From Zygaena filipendulae (Eukaryota; Arthropoda; Insecta; Lepidoptera; Zygaenidae), in the NCBI GenBank assembly GCA_907165275.2, contig OU015666.1:7718001-7782000 (forward strand): 64,000 nucleotides of DNA. Direction: 5' to 3'. Shown here piece after piece: positions 9,605 through 20,945 of this stretch. Each line of letters starts with the position of its first letter. The stretch's first letter is position 1. The translations under genes and the position numbers were made by a program. The notes beneath the pieces are model-generated. The model was given only the letters and a program-made list of their open reading frames with translations, ran no database searches and was not told the DNA's origin.

Positions 9605-9676
9605 TGTTGGACAATCAACCCGGTTTTTGTCGGGTTTAATCCCAAGCACCGGGTTTCAACCGGGTTGATTGCCCAT
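9605..9676. repeat. Hairpin with 14-bp perfect stem
   Basis: CAATCAACCCGGTT at 9612-9625 is the exact reverse complement of 9658-9671. The 32-base loop repeats the GGGTT motif (CGGGTTTAATCCC, ACCGGGTTT). It is probably a small foldback element. Confidence 0.6.
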
Positions 9677-9785
9677 CTACACCTACAAAGTTTATATTTT
9701 TTTCTTTTTACATTAGTATACAATATATATACTCTATTTGTTTAGATAAAAATTTAAAAAGAAAGTGTTCTACGAGATATCGTCA

Positions 9786-9952
9786 TCCTTACTAATATTA
9801 TAAATGCGAAAGTGAGTTTGTTTGTTACGTTTTCACGGCTGAGAGGCTGAACTGATCACCACGAAATTTTTGTCAGGGGTACAGAAAAGGAAATAGGGAA
9901 CTTTTTGTCCAGGAATTCCCGCGGGACCTCCAAATTACCGGGGAACAGCTAA
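9786..9952 (+). mobile_element. Non-autonomous Helitron, complete
   Basis: Starts TCCTTACTAATATTATAAAT after an A and ends CTAA before a T, the A|TC...CTRR|T rule. 167 bp. The interior carries the family landmarks GTGAGTTTGTTTGTTACG, CAGGGGTACAGA and AATTCCCGCGGGA. The terminal GC hairpin is degraded. Confidence 0.8.
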
Positions 9953-9959
9953 TTTTAAA

Positions 9960-10448
9960 TAAATTCAACGATATTACTAAAAATTAACACAATTGTCCTA
10001 CAGCTGGTGTTCATTTAATTATTCTGCTTACCAACGTTGTGTTCTCAAACATCCGCTCGAGTGTCGTCCAGGAAATACTCAGCGGTACAAAAGAGTCTCA
10101 CTCAGTTTCAAGTGCCTCAACCCTTTTCCGGCCGACGCGACGCGCACACAGCCACTCTGTTTCACACACGCTTACACACGCGAGCCTCTCGTTCTCGGCG
10201 ACCCTTCATTTACAAAATGTTAGTGCTCTTTTCGAGGGAAAATAATTCTTAAATAAAAAACCTTCTACCTAAATGAACCGTTAAATTTTATGACTGTAAT
10301 TTTGTACGCTTCTCCATTATCACTTAATCCCACGTAGAAGTAAAGTTTATTTATAATCATTCACATTACACATATTAAAGGTAAGCTTTCGTAAGCTTCA
10401 CAAAATGTTATACTATTGAAAACAATCGATAAAATATCTGATCCATAT
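9960..10448. other. Non-coding spacer with GC-richer patch
   Basis: Three short overlapping frames at 9993-10252 reflect local GC content (ACACGCG-type runs); none shows a protein signature or splice context. No repeat was recognised. Confidence 0.4.
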
Positions 10449-10530
10449 TTCTAATATATAAAAGTATAACGATTGCCTACGGTTCCATCTGCGTTAATTT
10501 TAGGAGTTCCCTCTAAACTCTTTGTTCCAA
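10449..10530 (-). mobile_element. Helitron relic
   Basis: GTTCCATCTGCGTTAATTTT and GGAGTTCCCTCT resemble the reverse-strand 3' part of the Helitron family here, and TCTAATATATAAAAG resembles one of its 5' ends. Internally rearranged and truncated. Confidence 0.4.
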
Positions 10531-11342
10531 GACAAAATCTCCTATTGATACTTTAGTTTTTTAACAGGGAAATAATTCTTATTTCTTAGAATTGATTCTG
10601 TAGTTTCAGAAATTAGCACTCTTTATAGTATTGACGTAACGAGATACCTATTACTTTATGACAAAGAATCTTGTCTAGCCTCAAACTAATATAACAACAA
10701 AATATATATAACCTCTGACGTGTAGCTACATCGTGAATCCAGTGCTTTGCTCGTTAATATAGGACACATATAAAACAAGAGGAATATTATCCAACAAGCT
10801 CCAGTTCATTTCTCGAGTCGCGACACAAGATATTATTTTCCACCGTCGGCCCATTATTTCACACCACTTGCGTCATATCGCACATCTGAGCACGCTCCTC
10901 CATAATTTTAAACGGAGGCTGCTCCACTACCTTTCCTATAAAATATATCTCAGTCCAACCGAAAACCTTTGGTGGATATAGTAAATTATCCAGAACACGA
11001 TTTCTTTTCGGTTTAAAACTAGATTTATTTGAAGAATTCGCAAACAGAGAGGTGTAAAGTCGATTTAAAATCTCGTAGGCCTCCATTGTTTATGGCTGGG
11101 CACATTTTGCTAGCGATATTTTTAATATACAATTTTTTTATACCTATACCTATACAGTAGGTAAGTATACATTTTTAATTACATGTTATTGTTCTTAGAT
11201 TACAATACACAGTAAGGTCAGTATGTTCTCTTATTTGTCTGTGAGTAAGGTTTATGCCAAAGATAATATAACCACTAGGTACTTCTTCTTCTTTTTTTCA
11301 ATATGGCAACAGACGCCTTGGATAGGTAGGCGCCTCAGAACA

Positions 11343-11405
11343 TGCTTTAGTTATTCTTCTGAGGTAGGCGCACTATGTTTCGTGCTTTAGTTATTCTTCT
11401 GAGGT
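11343..11405 (+). repeat. Short tandem duplication, 40-bp period
   Basis: TGCTTTAGTTATTCTTCTGA recurs exactly at 11343 and 11383, each followed by GGT. The surrounding 10531-12000 is non-coding; a LINE-like tail (AAACATTTATTTATTTGGG) sits near 11706. Confidence 0.7.
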
Positions 11406-12002
11406 TTCGTGTTATTGTACTATAGACAGAGGGGATCGTTTGTCAAAGACGTCTTCTGGTTAAACACTCTATGGTAACGTGTTTGATAAGGAAACCAAAA
11501 TCTACATAGATAATTTTATATATACACTCCCAACTACATAATTATACATATTATGAGTTATGACGCTACTCGCAACCTTTTTTGACTCAGTGGTGGACAG
11601 CTTCAAGAGCAACGTCGTTTTTATTATCTTGGGGAACAATCATAAGTTGTCATTGGAGTTTCGCCATAATTATAGAAGTATGGTAAAAGGAGTTTTTTTT
11701 TACTACTAAAACATTTATTTATTTGGGAAACAAACGGTACAACATAAGTAAAAATATAACAACTTATAAAAAAATTCTTACACCTTAAAGTTTCCACACA
11801 TAGGAAAAAGATATATAAAAAAAATATGTTAACGCACTCGAAATTCCACGAAAGGTGGTACATGCAGTTCATTAAAGTTGTACAAATAGTAACTAGTAAA
11901 CAATAATAAATTTAGATAAGATATAGGTACACACTTGTAGGTAGGTATGTATATTAAACAACATTGTCATTGGCAAAATCAATTGCGATAATTCGCCATG
12001 AT

Positions 12003-12120
12003 CAAATCAAATCAAATATTCTTTATTGTAACCAGAATAACAATAAAAATATACAGTGAGCTAACTAAAACAGGCAACAAAGGGCGGCATGCTTAAAAGA
12101 TGTGAAGAGCAATATGACTG
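12003..12120 (-). mobile_element. 3' end of a LINE
   Basis: Reverse-strand signature of an (ATTTG)n-type tandem tail (ATCAAATCAAATCAAAT on the plus strand) next to a polyadenylation-like AATAAAG, followed by CAACAAAGGGCGGC, which I remember from lepidopteran LINE 3' ends. Only the 3' terminus is recognisable. Confidence 0.5.
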
Positions 12121-12515
12121 TTTTATATAAACGTACCAAACGATCTTGGGCCTAAGGGCCACTCACTTCACTATGACCAAAGAGTATATAACCACTATGA
12201 CTATGACCAGAGAGAAGGTAATCACTACGTCCATAACTCGTCGCATAACCCTTTTCAGCCCTAGGGAGAATCGCTTTCAACTGACAACTGTCAAATTATT
12301 AAAAAAAAACTATGTCTATTTTCACATTTCTATTGAACCATGTTCCAACTTTCTATACAGCCAGCGCGATGTAAAATTGAAATAACGTAAAGTTTAAGTA
12401 GGTATTAATTAAAATAAAATTCACTCAATTTTTCTTAAGCTAATTCCTATTTTTATTTTGATTTTCCTTGCATTCGTAATGAAAAGCACAGTGTTATGCT
12501 CGGGAGAAAGACATA

Positions 12516-12580
12516 TTTAGTCCCTCGATCTATTGGCGCCCTCGCTACGCTCGGGCGCTAAACCCCGTCTCGGGACTAAA
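12516..12580. repeat. Hairpin-forming repeat
   Basis: TTTAGTCCC at 12516-12524 pairs exactly with GGGACTAAA at 12572-12580. The loop contains a second inverted pair, GGCGCCC and GGGCGCT, around CTCGCTACGCTC. Confidence 0.5.
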
Positions 12581-12754
12581 AAAGTTACTTTCACCCCTAG
12601 GATAACAATGTACTATTACAACGTGTCATTATGTCACGGCATAGAGAATATTAATTAGTGTTATTGTTCTGAGATTAATTAGTAATATTTTGGCATCTGG
12701 AGCATTTGGGATTGTGTTTTTGGGACGCGCGTGAAAGGCAATTGTGGCTCCAGG

Positions 12755-12925
12755 CAAAGACATTCTATATTTGGGCTCCAAGGTATTGTAGAGGCAACAG
12801 GGGAAACTCTACAACGATCAATTGAACTGGCACAGGACAAGAGCAGATACATAACATATGGTCACGATGCTCATTAGTGAGGGAAAGGCAAGAAGAATAA
12901 GAAGAAGACCAAAGTAAAGAAAATA
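12755..12925 (+). pseudogene. Relic of the C-terminal end of a LINE reverse-transcriptase frame
   Basis: In one plus frame around 12820-12880 the translation reads ELAQDKSRY...GHDAH and then two stop codons, followed by an AAG/AAGA-rich stretch. That resembles the ELAQDRSRWR ending I remember from LINE polyproteins of moths. The upstream part is frame-shifted. A small decayed fragment; the clade is uncertain. Confidence 0.4.
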
Positions 12926-13287
12926 CCAATCATATCCATTTATGAAGAGAACAATAGTAAAATTTTTACGTTCGGAATATTTTAAACTTTTGTAAACGAA
13001 ATCTTATTGCATACAATGGCAGCGGTGACAACGCTCGGAGCAAATAACATTACGCCATTACGCCAGAACAGCAACAATAAACACGGATGTTATGTAGGTT
13101 AAATCGAGAATCACGTGGTACAGAGCGGAGCGGGGCGAACTAAATACACAGGTAACTTGCTGCAACTAGGCTACGATTGTCGCTTGCCGTTGTTTAATGT
13201 TTGACAATTGTGCAAGTACTGTGTGAGCTTTATTGTCAATTCATGGTATATTCGTAGGTAAGTGGTTATATTTAATATTATACCTAT

Positions 13288-13385
13288 ATAGGTATTATGA
13301 CATGGCCACATCAAACAATTGGCCAATCCATGATGTGGCCGGCCATTTCATGAAATGGTTGGCCACCTCATGAACTAGGAAAGCA
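13288..13385. repeat. Cluster of short TGGCCA inverted repeats
   Basis: ATGGCCACATCA, TTGGCCAATCCATGA, TGATGTGGCCGGCCATTTCA and TGGTTGGCCACCTCATGA lie within 100 bases, alternating in orientation. No coding signal. The role is unknown. Confidence 0.45.
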
Positions 13386-13904
13386 AAATATGGTGATACC
13401 TATAATAATAATTGATCATTTGTGTTTGGAGACTTGGTCAGCAGTACAAATCTGACCTATCCCAGAATGATGCTCTAGTGGTAATAGGTACTATTCATGA
13501 TGTAACAAATTCTTAGATATGGCAAATTCTTAAATATGGCCACGACATATACATGACAAAATTAAGAAACTTGTTGGGAAAATGTTTAGTTCCATAACAG
13601 GCATAGTCTTAGTCATTGAACATTCAGACTTCTCTCTTAATCCACAACGAAGAGACAGAGGAGTCGAATGTCCTGAATGGCTTCAAGAATAAGATTTTTT
13701 TTGTACCTTAGACAGATAGGCAGGTCTTAGACCTAGATCTAGGTCGTTAAACCTTTTTCTTCTCATCTTGCCTAAGATACAATGGCAATAAATAAGTCAT
13801 ATATAATCTGTACAAATAAATAAAATTGAAGTGTCTGTTTGTAATTCCAAATTAACAGCTTTTCACTAAATGCTTACATAAAAATATCAATCGTTTAAAT
13901 TTTT

Positions 13905-14038
13905 CTCTGTCTGTCTGTCTGTCTATCTGTTTGTTCCGGCTAATCTGATGTTATAAGGGGTAACTTAGGCTATTTTTTTTATCCCGGAATTCCCGCGGGA
14001 TCTCTGAAATTACCGCGGGAACCGCGGGGAACAACTAG
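13905..14038 (+). mobile_element. Helitron, 5'-altered copy
   Basis: Begins in a CTGT microsatellite, then TGTTCCGGCTAATCTGATG, GAATTCCCGCGGGAT, and TTACCGCGGGAACCGCGGGG just before the terminal CTAG (14035-14038), followed by T. The 3' hairpin and CTRR end are clear; no TC start was found. Confidence 0.7.
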
Positions 14039-14690
14039 TATGTAATGGTAATAATAAGGGTCCTACCTACCTATCTAATAGTTCATATAAAACTTATTTA
14101 AGACCATTAGAAACCATAAAACCTCTAGTTTCAGTCAGTGGAAACACAACAACACAAAAATATTATATCAATTAGAAATATCAATAACAAAAGATAAGGT
14201 TATGACAATGTCTCGTCGAATGTTTTCTTTCACTTACAAGAGCTAGTTGTTGAAATAATAACACGGTACTCGTAAAATCCAACGATTAACAATAATATTA
14301 TTCAACTTGACTGATTGAACAATCTCTACTGGCTTTACGGAAAGCCGACTACGGTAATTCATGTTATATAAATGGATTAATAATAATCTAATGATTGTTT
14401 GCCTACGTAACAATACGCCGCGATACGACTTTATCACGAGACTACAATGCGCCACTCGCACCACCCCCTGCCCCCTTCATAAGACATTAATAAATTAGGT
14501 ACCACCCAAAAATATTCACGGAAAACACTTTCATCTTTACTCAAAAGTACGCCTTTAAGTAAAGATGAAGGTTGTTGCCATTATGTTAATAAAAAAATAT
14601 TGGTACCACCTGTAAATGTTAGGTTATGGTATATTTATCTGCCTAAATAAGCATGCTGAGCTTTATAAAAAAACTCCGAAAAGCACTTAA

Positions 14691-14876
14691 TCTTTACTGT
14701 TATAAATGCCAAATGAGTTTATTTGTTTGTTTGTTACGCTTTCGCGACTAACTACTCAACCGATCGTCATAAAACTTACCATTCACATTGTAAACAGTAC
14801 CTACAATAATGGACATGGATCACTTTTATTTTGGAATTACCGAGGGAACTCCGAAATGAACGCGGGGAACAGCTAG
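14691..14876 (+). mobile_element. Non-autonomous Helitron, complete
   Basis: A|TCTTTACTGTTATAAATG at the 5' end and GGGGAACAGCTAG|T at the 3' end. 186 bp. Carries TTTGTTTGTTTGTTACGC and CTCAACCGATC. Confidence 0.8.
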
Positions 14877-14952
14877 TAATTAATACAAAAAAAAATAAAA
14901 TAAACAAGTTCCTATTACTTCTTTGTAACTGTTTCTTTTGGCTTATTTATTG

Positions 14953-15156
14953 CTAGCTGTGCCCCGCGAATTCACCTGCGGTAATTTCGGAGTTCCCGTG
15001 GGAATTCTGGCGTAAAAAGTACCCTATTTGCTTCTCTGTACCCCTGATAACGTGTATGACAAATTTCATCCAAATCCGTTCAACCGTTTTTGCGTGATTG
15101 AGTAACAAACATCCAAACATCCACACTTCACATTTATACGTATAATATTAGTAGGA
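14953..15156 (-). mobile_element. Non-autonomous Helitron, complete
   Basis: On the minus strand it starts TCCTACTAATATTATACG and ends in CTAG (14953-14956). The plus strand reads CTAGCTGTGCCCCGCG at the 3' end. The 5' end abuts a repeat that also flanks the copy at 24926. Confidence 0.8.
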
Positions 15157-15345
15157 TGACCAGCATTTTTTTTAATATCTCGAGTTCCAGATAGAAATTC
15201 GAAAAAATCAAAACACGAATATCTAAGACCCTTAGCAATGCAACCAAAAAAACCGCATTCAATTTGGTGCATCAGTTTTTGCGTAGCACGAATACAAACA
15301 TACAGACAGATAGACAGACAGACAGACAAAAATTCCAAAAACGGT
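15157..15345 (-). repeat. Repeat flanking the Helitron 5' end
   Basis: Contains GACCAGCATTTTTTT, TCCAGAT, a (GACA)n run at 15303-15330 and ACGGTGTTTTTGGC. Its first 70 or so bases are the reverse complement of 24841-24925, which flank another Helitron copy at the identical joint. Confidence 0.6.
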
Positions 15346-15539
15346 GTTTTTGGCTTCTATATCACTCATAGAGTCACCTAATTTTTTTTTTCTTATTTAT
15401 ATCCCATGTACTGACATCGAACTGTTACAATTTTATTATATGTAGATCATTTGTTTCCACAAGTTCATGCCTGTAGGTCATGGGTCACGTACAATACCAA
15501 AATGTACGTATTAGTATATTATCGAATGAGCTGGAAAAC

Positions 15540-15700
15540 CAACGCCTGCGGCTACAAGCCTAATCCTCGTACTGTCCACTTGCATATTCAGTTATCGGGA
15601 ACGCGTTCCTATTGGCGCTCGGCCAAATTGGCCAACGCTGGTGGCAGCCCTCACCAGCGCCAACACCGCTTGTGTGTGCTACACACACACATATTAGCAT
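15540..15700. other. GC-richer patch with short hairpin
   Basis: Includes CGCTGGTG and CACCAGCG (about 15637-15660), an exact 8-bp stem. The plus frame over it (15451-15702) has no family signature. No confident call. Confidence 0.3.
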
Positions 15701-15884
15701 GATGGGAATACGCCTTTATCACATTCTTTCGTTAATACTATAATATGCGTGTTAAATGGGCAAATAATAAGGCGTAATATTACAGGGAAATGTTAGAAGT
15801 GACTAACAATATAATCCTAGGTAGCTTCTTAAGTTAATACTAGAAAAGCTGAAATAAAGTTCTTTAAGAGCATATTCGTAAAAA

Positions 15885-16110
15885 CCTGTCCCTCCAAAAA
15901 CATTTTTATGTAAAATGTTGCCAAGATGTGCAAGTCATATGGTCTGGACCATATGACTTGCACTGTCAAAAAGTTATCAGATCCAAGCTTCTAACTCTAC
16001 ACGCCCTACCTTTACAAGCCCTAACTTCACAAACTCTACACCTTAGTCAAAATATGTGGCTTGGCCATTTCGCTACATTCACATGGATGAAAAATCTGTT
16101 CATTACTTTT
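15885..16110. repeat. Copy of the 658-1135 foldback arm with a perfect inner palindrome
   Basis: Shares AAAATATGTGGCTTGGCC, CACTGTCAAAAAGTTATCAGATC and the TGTAAAATGTT end with the foldback at 658-1135. At 15928-15963 there is a 17-bp perfect inverted repeat (GTGCAAGTCATATGGTC) with a 2-base spacer. Confidence 0.7.
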
Positions 16111-17430
16111 TAACCGACTCCCAAAAAGGAGGAGGTTCTATGTTCGATTGTATGTATGTATTTTTTTTTATGTATGTTCACATGTTCACCGATTACTCGA
16201 TTGGACCGATTTGAAATTTTTTTTTGTTGGAGAAATCGAGGGAACTCTTCAAAAATTATAAGCACACCTATAGCGATTTGGGTATTTTTTATAGTAAATC
16301 GTTCATTTGCTTTTGGAAAGCAAAATTTGAAGAAGTGGAACTGATGATGAAGACCACAGATGGTCATCGGAACTACTCAACTATAATACGTGTTTCACGG
16401 GTTCCGATTGGAGCGATTTCAAAAATTGATTTTTTATTTGAAAGAGGATACTCTCAAATCCCAAAAATTCCATTGTCACCAAGTGGATTAAGTAAATCGG
16501 TATTTTGTCATTATTAGATTTTTATTTTTAGCTTTTTAGTTTTGTGTTTTAGGAAGTCGGGTTTAATTTTTTTGTTAAAATTTTGTTTTATTTCTCGCTT
16601 TTACAAGTGACTTAGTTGGTAATTTCTCTGAATTACAATAGCCTAATGTCAACTGTTCATCACCTTTTACAAAATATTGCTTTTCCCGATGCGACGTTAA
16701 TTGTCTCCTAGTACATCACCATCAGTTCCACTTCACCATATACATTGTGACGGACATAAATTGTTTAGAAACCATATTAAAGTTAACGATTCGGAACCCG
16801 TGAAAAAACCCATTATTGAGTAGTTCCGATGACCATCTGTGGTCTTCATCATCAGTTCCTCTTCTTCAAATTTTGCTTTCCGAAAGCAAAGAAACCTTTT
16901 ACTACAAAAAATACAAAAATCGCTATAAGTGTTCTCATAATTTTTGAAGAGTTCCCTCGATTACTCCAAGATCCCATCATCAGATCTCGACTTGGTGACA
17001 ATGGAATCAATTTGGGAGTATCCCCTATCAAACAAAAAAACAATTTTCGAAATCGCCTCAATCAGAACCCGTGAAATACGTATTATTTTTGAGTTGTTCC
17101 GATGACCACCTGTGGTCTTCATCATCAGTTCCACTTCTTCAAATTTTGCTTTCCGAAAGCAAATGAACGATTTACTATCAAAAATATCCAAATCGCTATA
17201 GGTGTGCCTATAATTTTTGAAGAGTTCCCTCGATTTCTCCAAGATCCCATCATCAGATCCCGACTTGGTGGCAATGGGACCTAATTGGGAGTATACCCTT
17301 TCAAACAAAAAAAGAATTTTTCAAATCGGTCCAACCGTCTTCGAGTAATCGGTGAACATACATTAAAAAAAAAAAAACATACATACAATCGAACATAGAA
17401 CCTCCTCCTTTTTGGAAGTCGGTTAAAAAG
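16111..17430. mobile_element. Composite inverted repeat with AACCGACT termini and three internal modules
   Basis: The left end TTTTTAACCGACTCCCAAAA... pairs with the right end ...TTTTGGAAGTCGGTTAAAAA (about 16108-16165 against 17370-17430). Inside are one module on the plus strand (about 16190-16500) and two tandem modules on the minus strand (about 16790-17080 and 17085-17350), all carrying the GATGAAGACCACAG(A/G)TGGTCATCGGAAC signature. Many short frames cross the region on both strands because of this symmetry. I see no transposase. These ends are familiar from many lepidopteran sequences. Confidence 0.75.
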
Positions 17431-18806
17431 ACAAAAACACGTAATATTATTATTGGTTTGTGCGCTACAACTGATCGGTATGAAGTTGGTGACCATGCTA
17501 CATCTATACGTCAGATAAGATCTCAAAAGGCAGGTGGAATATTTAACGCACATACTCGGTAGTCTCAACCAGAAAACAATGAGCATTACTTTGACTGTAG
17601 GTAACTGGAGGTCTACCAGCACAGGGAAAATGTAACATAATGTGACTATACATTTAATACTAACTTCTCTGGAAGACATACAGATCGTATGGTTTATGCA
17701 AACACTTGTTTTTAAGCATCTGAGCACCAGGATGTGTATAGAAGATTGGTTCTTAAAAGCTTTAAAAAATTATAAAGTAAGATTAGGAGTATTATTTCGG
17801 GATATTATCTTAATTGAGCGTATAATTTAAATCTCGACCAAAGCCAAAACGGGATAGCAGTAAATTTTATCTATAGAAAATAAAACAAAATAACCCGTTA
17901 TAAAGAGTGATTTATAGAAATTCAAGTTAAAAACTCATAAAGCTGGAACTCACTTAGTTAAATAGTACAATCACAATGTTTGTTACTGTGTTTTTGTTTG
18001 TCCATCATCTATATCTCTCGCATACTGTCATATAATTATGTATGCAACACTGTATTTTACCTTTGACTTGATTATTATTTTTGATCACACATCAATCTTT
18101 TCGTCTGTAGTTGTACTCCATATTAACTTCATAAACTTACCTGAAACAAAAAAGAACGAGAATTAATTTGCTTATAGAATTTGCTGTCCGGTTTCGTCTA
18201 ATGCGCAGTAAAGGAAGTATGATTTAATGTTTTTTTATTTATTTTTTCCATATTCGGTCTAGTCTACCCTTAACTATAAGAATTTGCTATGGTGTTAACA
18301 GACATAAATATAAACTGCACAGACTACATGAACAGCGAAATATTAGTTGTATATGCCAAGTGAATAATTTTAACAGTTGTGTTGTGTTGTCATACCTATT
18401 TGGAAGTTAATACCACACGCTAGGGTGGAGTATATTTTTTTAATAAATAACTTTCATTAACAATAAGATGGATATGAAGCACCATTCAGTTATTAAAAAT
18501 AATAAACAAAGGTATGAATTAAAAAATGGATACAATACATAGTTATCGATCTGTAACCATTATATTACCAGGCCAGACCTCGCCTAGGCTCGAAAAATAA
18601 TGATGACGGGAAAGCAAGCAGCAGTCAAGAGTCATCGATACAGCGTGCTATGTATGAACTAGGTTACCGCAGAAATAGAGGCCGTAGAAATGCCATAACA
18701 TTTCTATAGAACCGCGAGTAAGCATTTTTTTAAACCAACCGGTTGCGCTTTTAATTTGACTATTTACCTCCTTCATTGGTATTATAACTTACGTATTTAT
18801 TACTTA
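17431..18806. other. Non-coding spacer
   Basis: AT-rich. No repeat family or coding exon was recognised; the frames at 17281-17830 lack any signature. Confidence 0.5.
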
Positions 18807-18875
18807 CTAACTGTGCCCCGCGGTTATTTCATAGTTCCCGCGGGAATTCCGGGATAAAAGTATCCTATGTTGAAA
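18807..18875 (-). mobile_element. Helitron relic, 3' end
   Basis: The minus strand ends in the TTAG form of CTRR. It keeps CTGTGCCCCGCGG, TAGTTCCCGCGGGAATTCCGG and GATAAAAGTA. The rest of the element may resume near 19060 (ACCCCTGACAACGTATG), implying an interruption. Confidence 0.5.
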
Positions 18876-19097
18876 ATGTTAGAATAACATGAGAAATATT
18901 AAATAAATAAATAAACAACTTTTGCTAGTTGGAAGAATAGAAGATTTTATTGAAGTGACGTTCAAAAATAATATTAGAACAATATATTTAAAAATTTAAA
19001 TGTTTTCGATTACATTGACACATTCTTTGGTTGCTAGTAAAGCAAAGAGTATAATAACATACATACCCCTGACAACGTATGACTGTATGACCATTTT

Positions 19098-19379
19098 GTG
19101 CATATCGAACTGTTACGCGGGACTTGTACATGCGGTATCTCTATTGTTTTTGTGATTCCGGTTAGGTACCCTAGATACGAATGCCTAGATCTACGTATAG
19201 GCAGACCCAGACGGTACGATAGTCGGCTAACGACGCTTTACAGTCTCATTAAAGGCCAATGCTGCGAGTCGTTGCAAAAGGCTAAAATCCCGCTGCAATT
19301 CGCTGAAAATTTACTGAAGCGACTTTGGGATGAACGAGGTTTTTTACTTTTAATTTATGTAGTTATACAACGACTTTGA
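19098..19379 (+). other. Unassigned open frame
   Basis: A 93-codon frame; its start is not supported by context. Residues around SLIKGQCCESLQKAKI look protein-like, but I do not recognise a family. It could be a decayed retroelement gag fragment. Weak. Confidence 0.15.
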
Positions 19380-19815
19380 CAATAAATGACAGTTATAATC
19401 ATTATTATACATCTTAATTTTGTTTGGTTTTAGTTACTCTTATCAAAATTAATAAAAGTTTAGGGTGTTTATTTGTGTAATAAGTTTTTATTATATATAT
19501 TATTTTCTACTATAAGAAAATAAAAAAAAATAACTACTATCTTATTTATATGAGCATACTTGTCTTACGTCTCGGATCAAAAATGGGATACTTTTTATAA
19601 AGGCGCAAGACTATGTTTAACACAAGGAAATCCCCAAATTGAAACCACGAACGACAGTTATTAAACTTTACGTAGAAATGATATAGAGAGAAATTTATTA
19701 TAGCTATTATTGTGAAATAATGTTTCTTCAAATACTTTAATAAGACCCAAAAACAGAACCAGAACGAAAATGAATCGGACTAAACTTTTTTTACGTTACT
19801 TGTAAAGTAAAGTAT

Positions 19816-20058
19816 TAACCGCCGCACTCAGAGTCGACTTTAATGATTACTTAGTTAAGTATAGATTTTTAAAACAAAACTGTCGCAATCAGAGACGTTC
19901 AGTAAATTAATGTTAATTGGCATTTAATGAGATGTAACTTAATTAGTTAAATGCCAATTAACATTAATTTATTAAACTTGTCTGATTGCGGCAGTTTTGT
20001 TTTAAAGATCTATACTTAACTAAGTAATCATTAAAGTCGACTCTGAGTGCGGCGGTAA
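19816..20058. mobile_element. Palindromic MITE, family C copy 1
   Basis: About 243 bp whose ends are near-perfect reverse complements: CCGCCGCACTCAGAGTCGAC (from 19819) and GTCGACTCTGAGTGCGGCGG (to about 20055). Pairing continues through most of the length to a central loop near 19929. Copies lie at 37656, 39008, 41551 and 58765. No coding capacity; the transposase family is unknown. Confidence 0.85.
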
Positions 20059-20784
20059 ATGTTTTCTTGCTGTTATTTGTTCTTGTACTGATTTTATTAT
20101 AATAATGACTGTTGCGTATCAGTTGATTGTTACTTATTTCACGCATCTAATCTCACTTATTATTTGTAAGCAGAGATCTATTAAGCTGGCTCTATATTCC
20201 CCATTATAAAGTGTACTAATATCTATTAATTCAGCTGCATGTTTGTATGTGATTGTCAGTTAATCTTTAAATTTATCCTTTGGTTGCTTTTTTAAACAGT
20301 CTTACAAAAGATCTTTAAATCCGCTAAAAAGAGAAACCATGCATAGTTATCCAAATTAAACGTTTATACACAATTTCAGCTCTATCGGTTGAAGATATCT
20401 GCTTTAAAATTGAGTTGCATGATTCCACCCAAACAAACATAGTTACATACATTGCCAGTTAAATAAAAACTTAAAAACAAAATGTAAAATTATTTATTGA
20501 TGGCTAAACATTCAAGCAGATAGATTTTTAAATCCTGGTCAATATCATTAGTATTATTATAACACGTAACTTCGTAGGCAACAGTTAGGTTGCTAAATAT
20601 TTCAATTAAGCTTTATTAAAAAGCTTTTTAATAAAATATTTTTCTCGTATTAATTGACAAATTAATTATTCTATAGGTAGGTACTCTGCTAAAAATCTAA
20701 TTTAACAAATTAGATTTTGTCAAACGCAACAAATTTCAATTTCAGTTGCCTACTTATTCAAATAAATTAATAAATGAAAATACC
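20059..20784. other. Non-coding AT-rich spacer
   Basis: No gene, no recognised repeat, no RNA gene. Confidence 0.4.
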
Positions 20785-20945
20785 CAATTGGCGTAGTAGG
20801 GCACCATGCTCGTCCGCTAATCAAGAGCTTCCGGGTTCGATTCCCGGTGGGGGTGCACTTTGTGTGATGAACACAGGGTTCCACTTTCCAGTCTGGGTGT
20901 GTTCATATATCTATAGTATAATATATGTAACATAAATAAATAAAT
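20785..20945 (+). mobile_element. tRNA-derived SINE
   Basis: Internal RNA polymerase III promoter: A box TGGCGTAGTAGG at 20789-20800 and B box GGTTCGATTCC at 20834-20844. The 3' body (TGTGATGAACACAGGGTTCC, TCTGGGTGTGTTCATATAT) is not tRNA, and the tail is A/T-rich (AAATAAATAAATA). It cannot fold as a canonical tRNA, so it is a SINE rather than a tRNA gene. Confidence 0.75.

Noticed and set aside
9993..10252. Three overlapping plus frames of 68-76 codons
   Set aside because: All three frames open at once, which points to base composition; no family motif.
16110..17727. Several frames of 60-148 codons on both strands with similar sequences
   Set aside because: They all come from the three mirrored modules of one inverted repeat; similarity between them is duplication of DNA, not a protein family.
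20789..20860. tRNA gene
   Set aside because: A and B boxes are present, but the arms do not pair as a cloverleaf and a SINE body follows.
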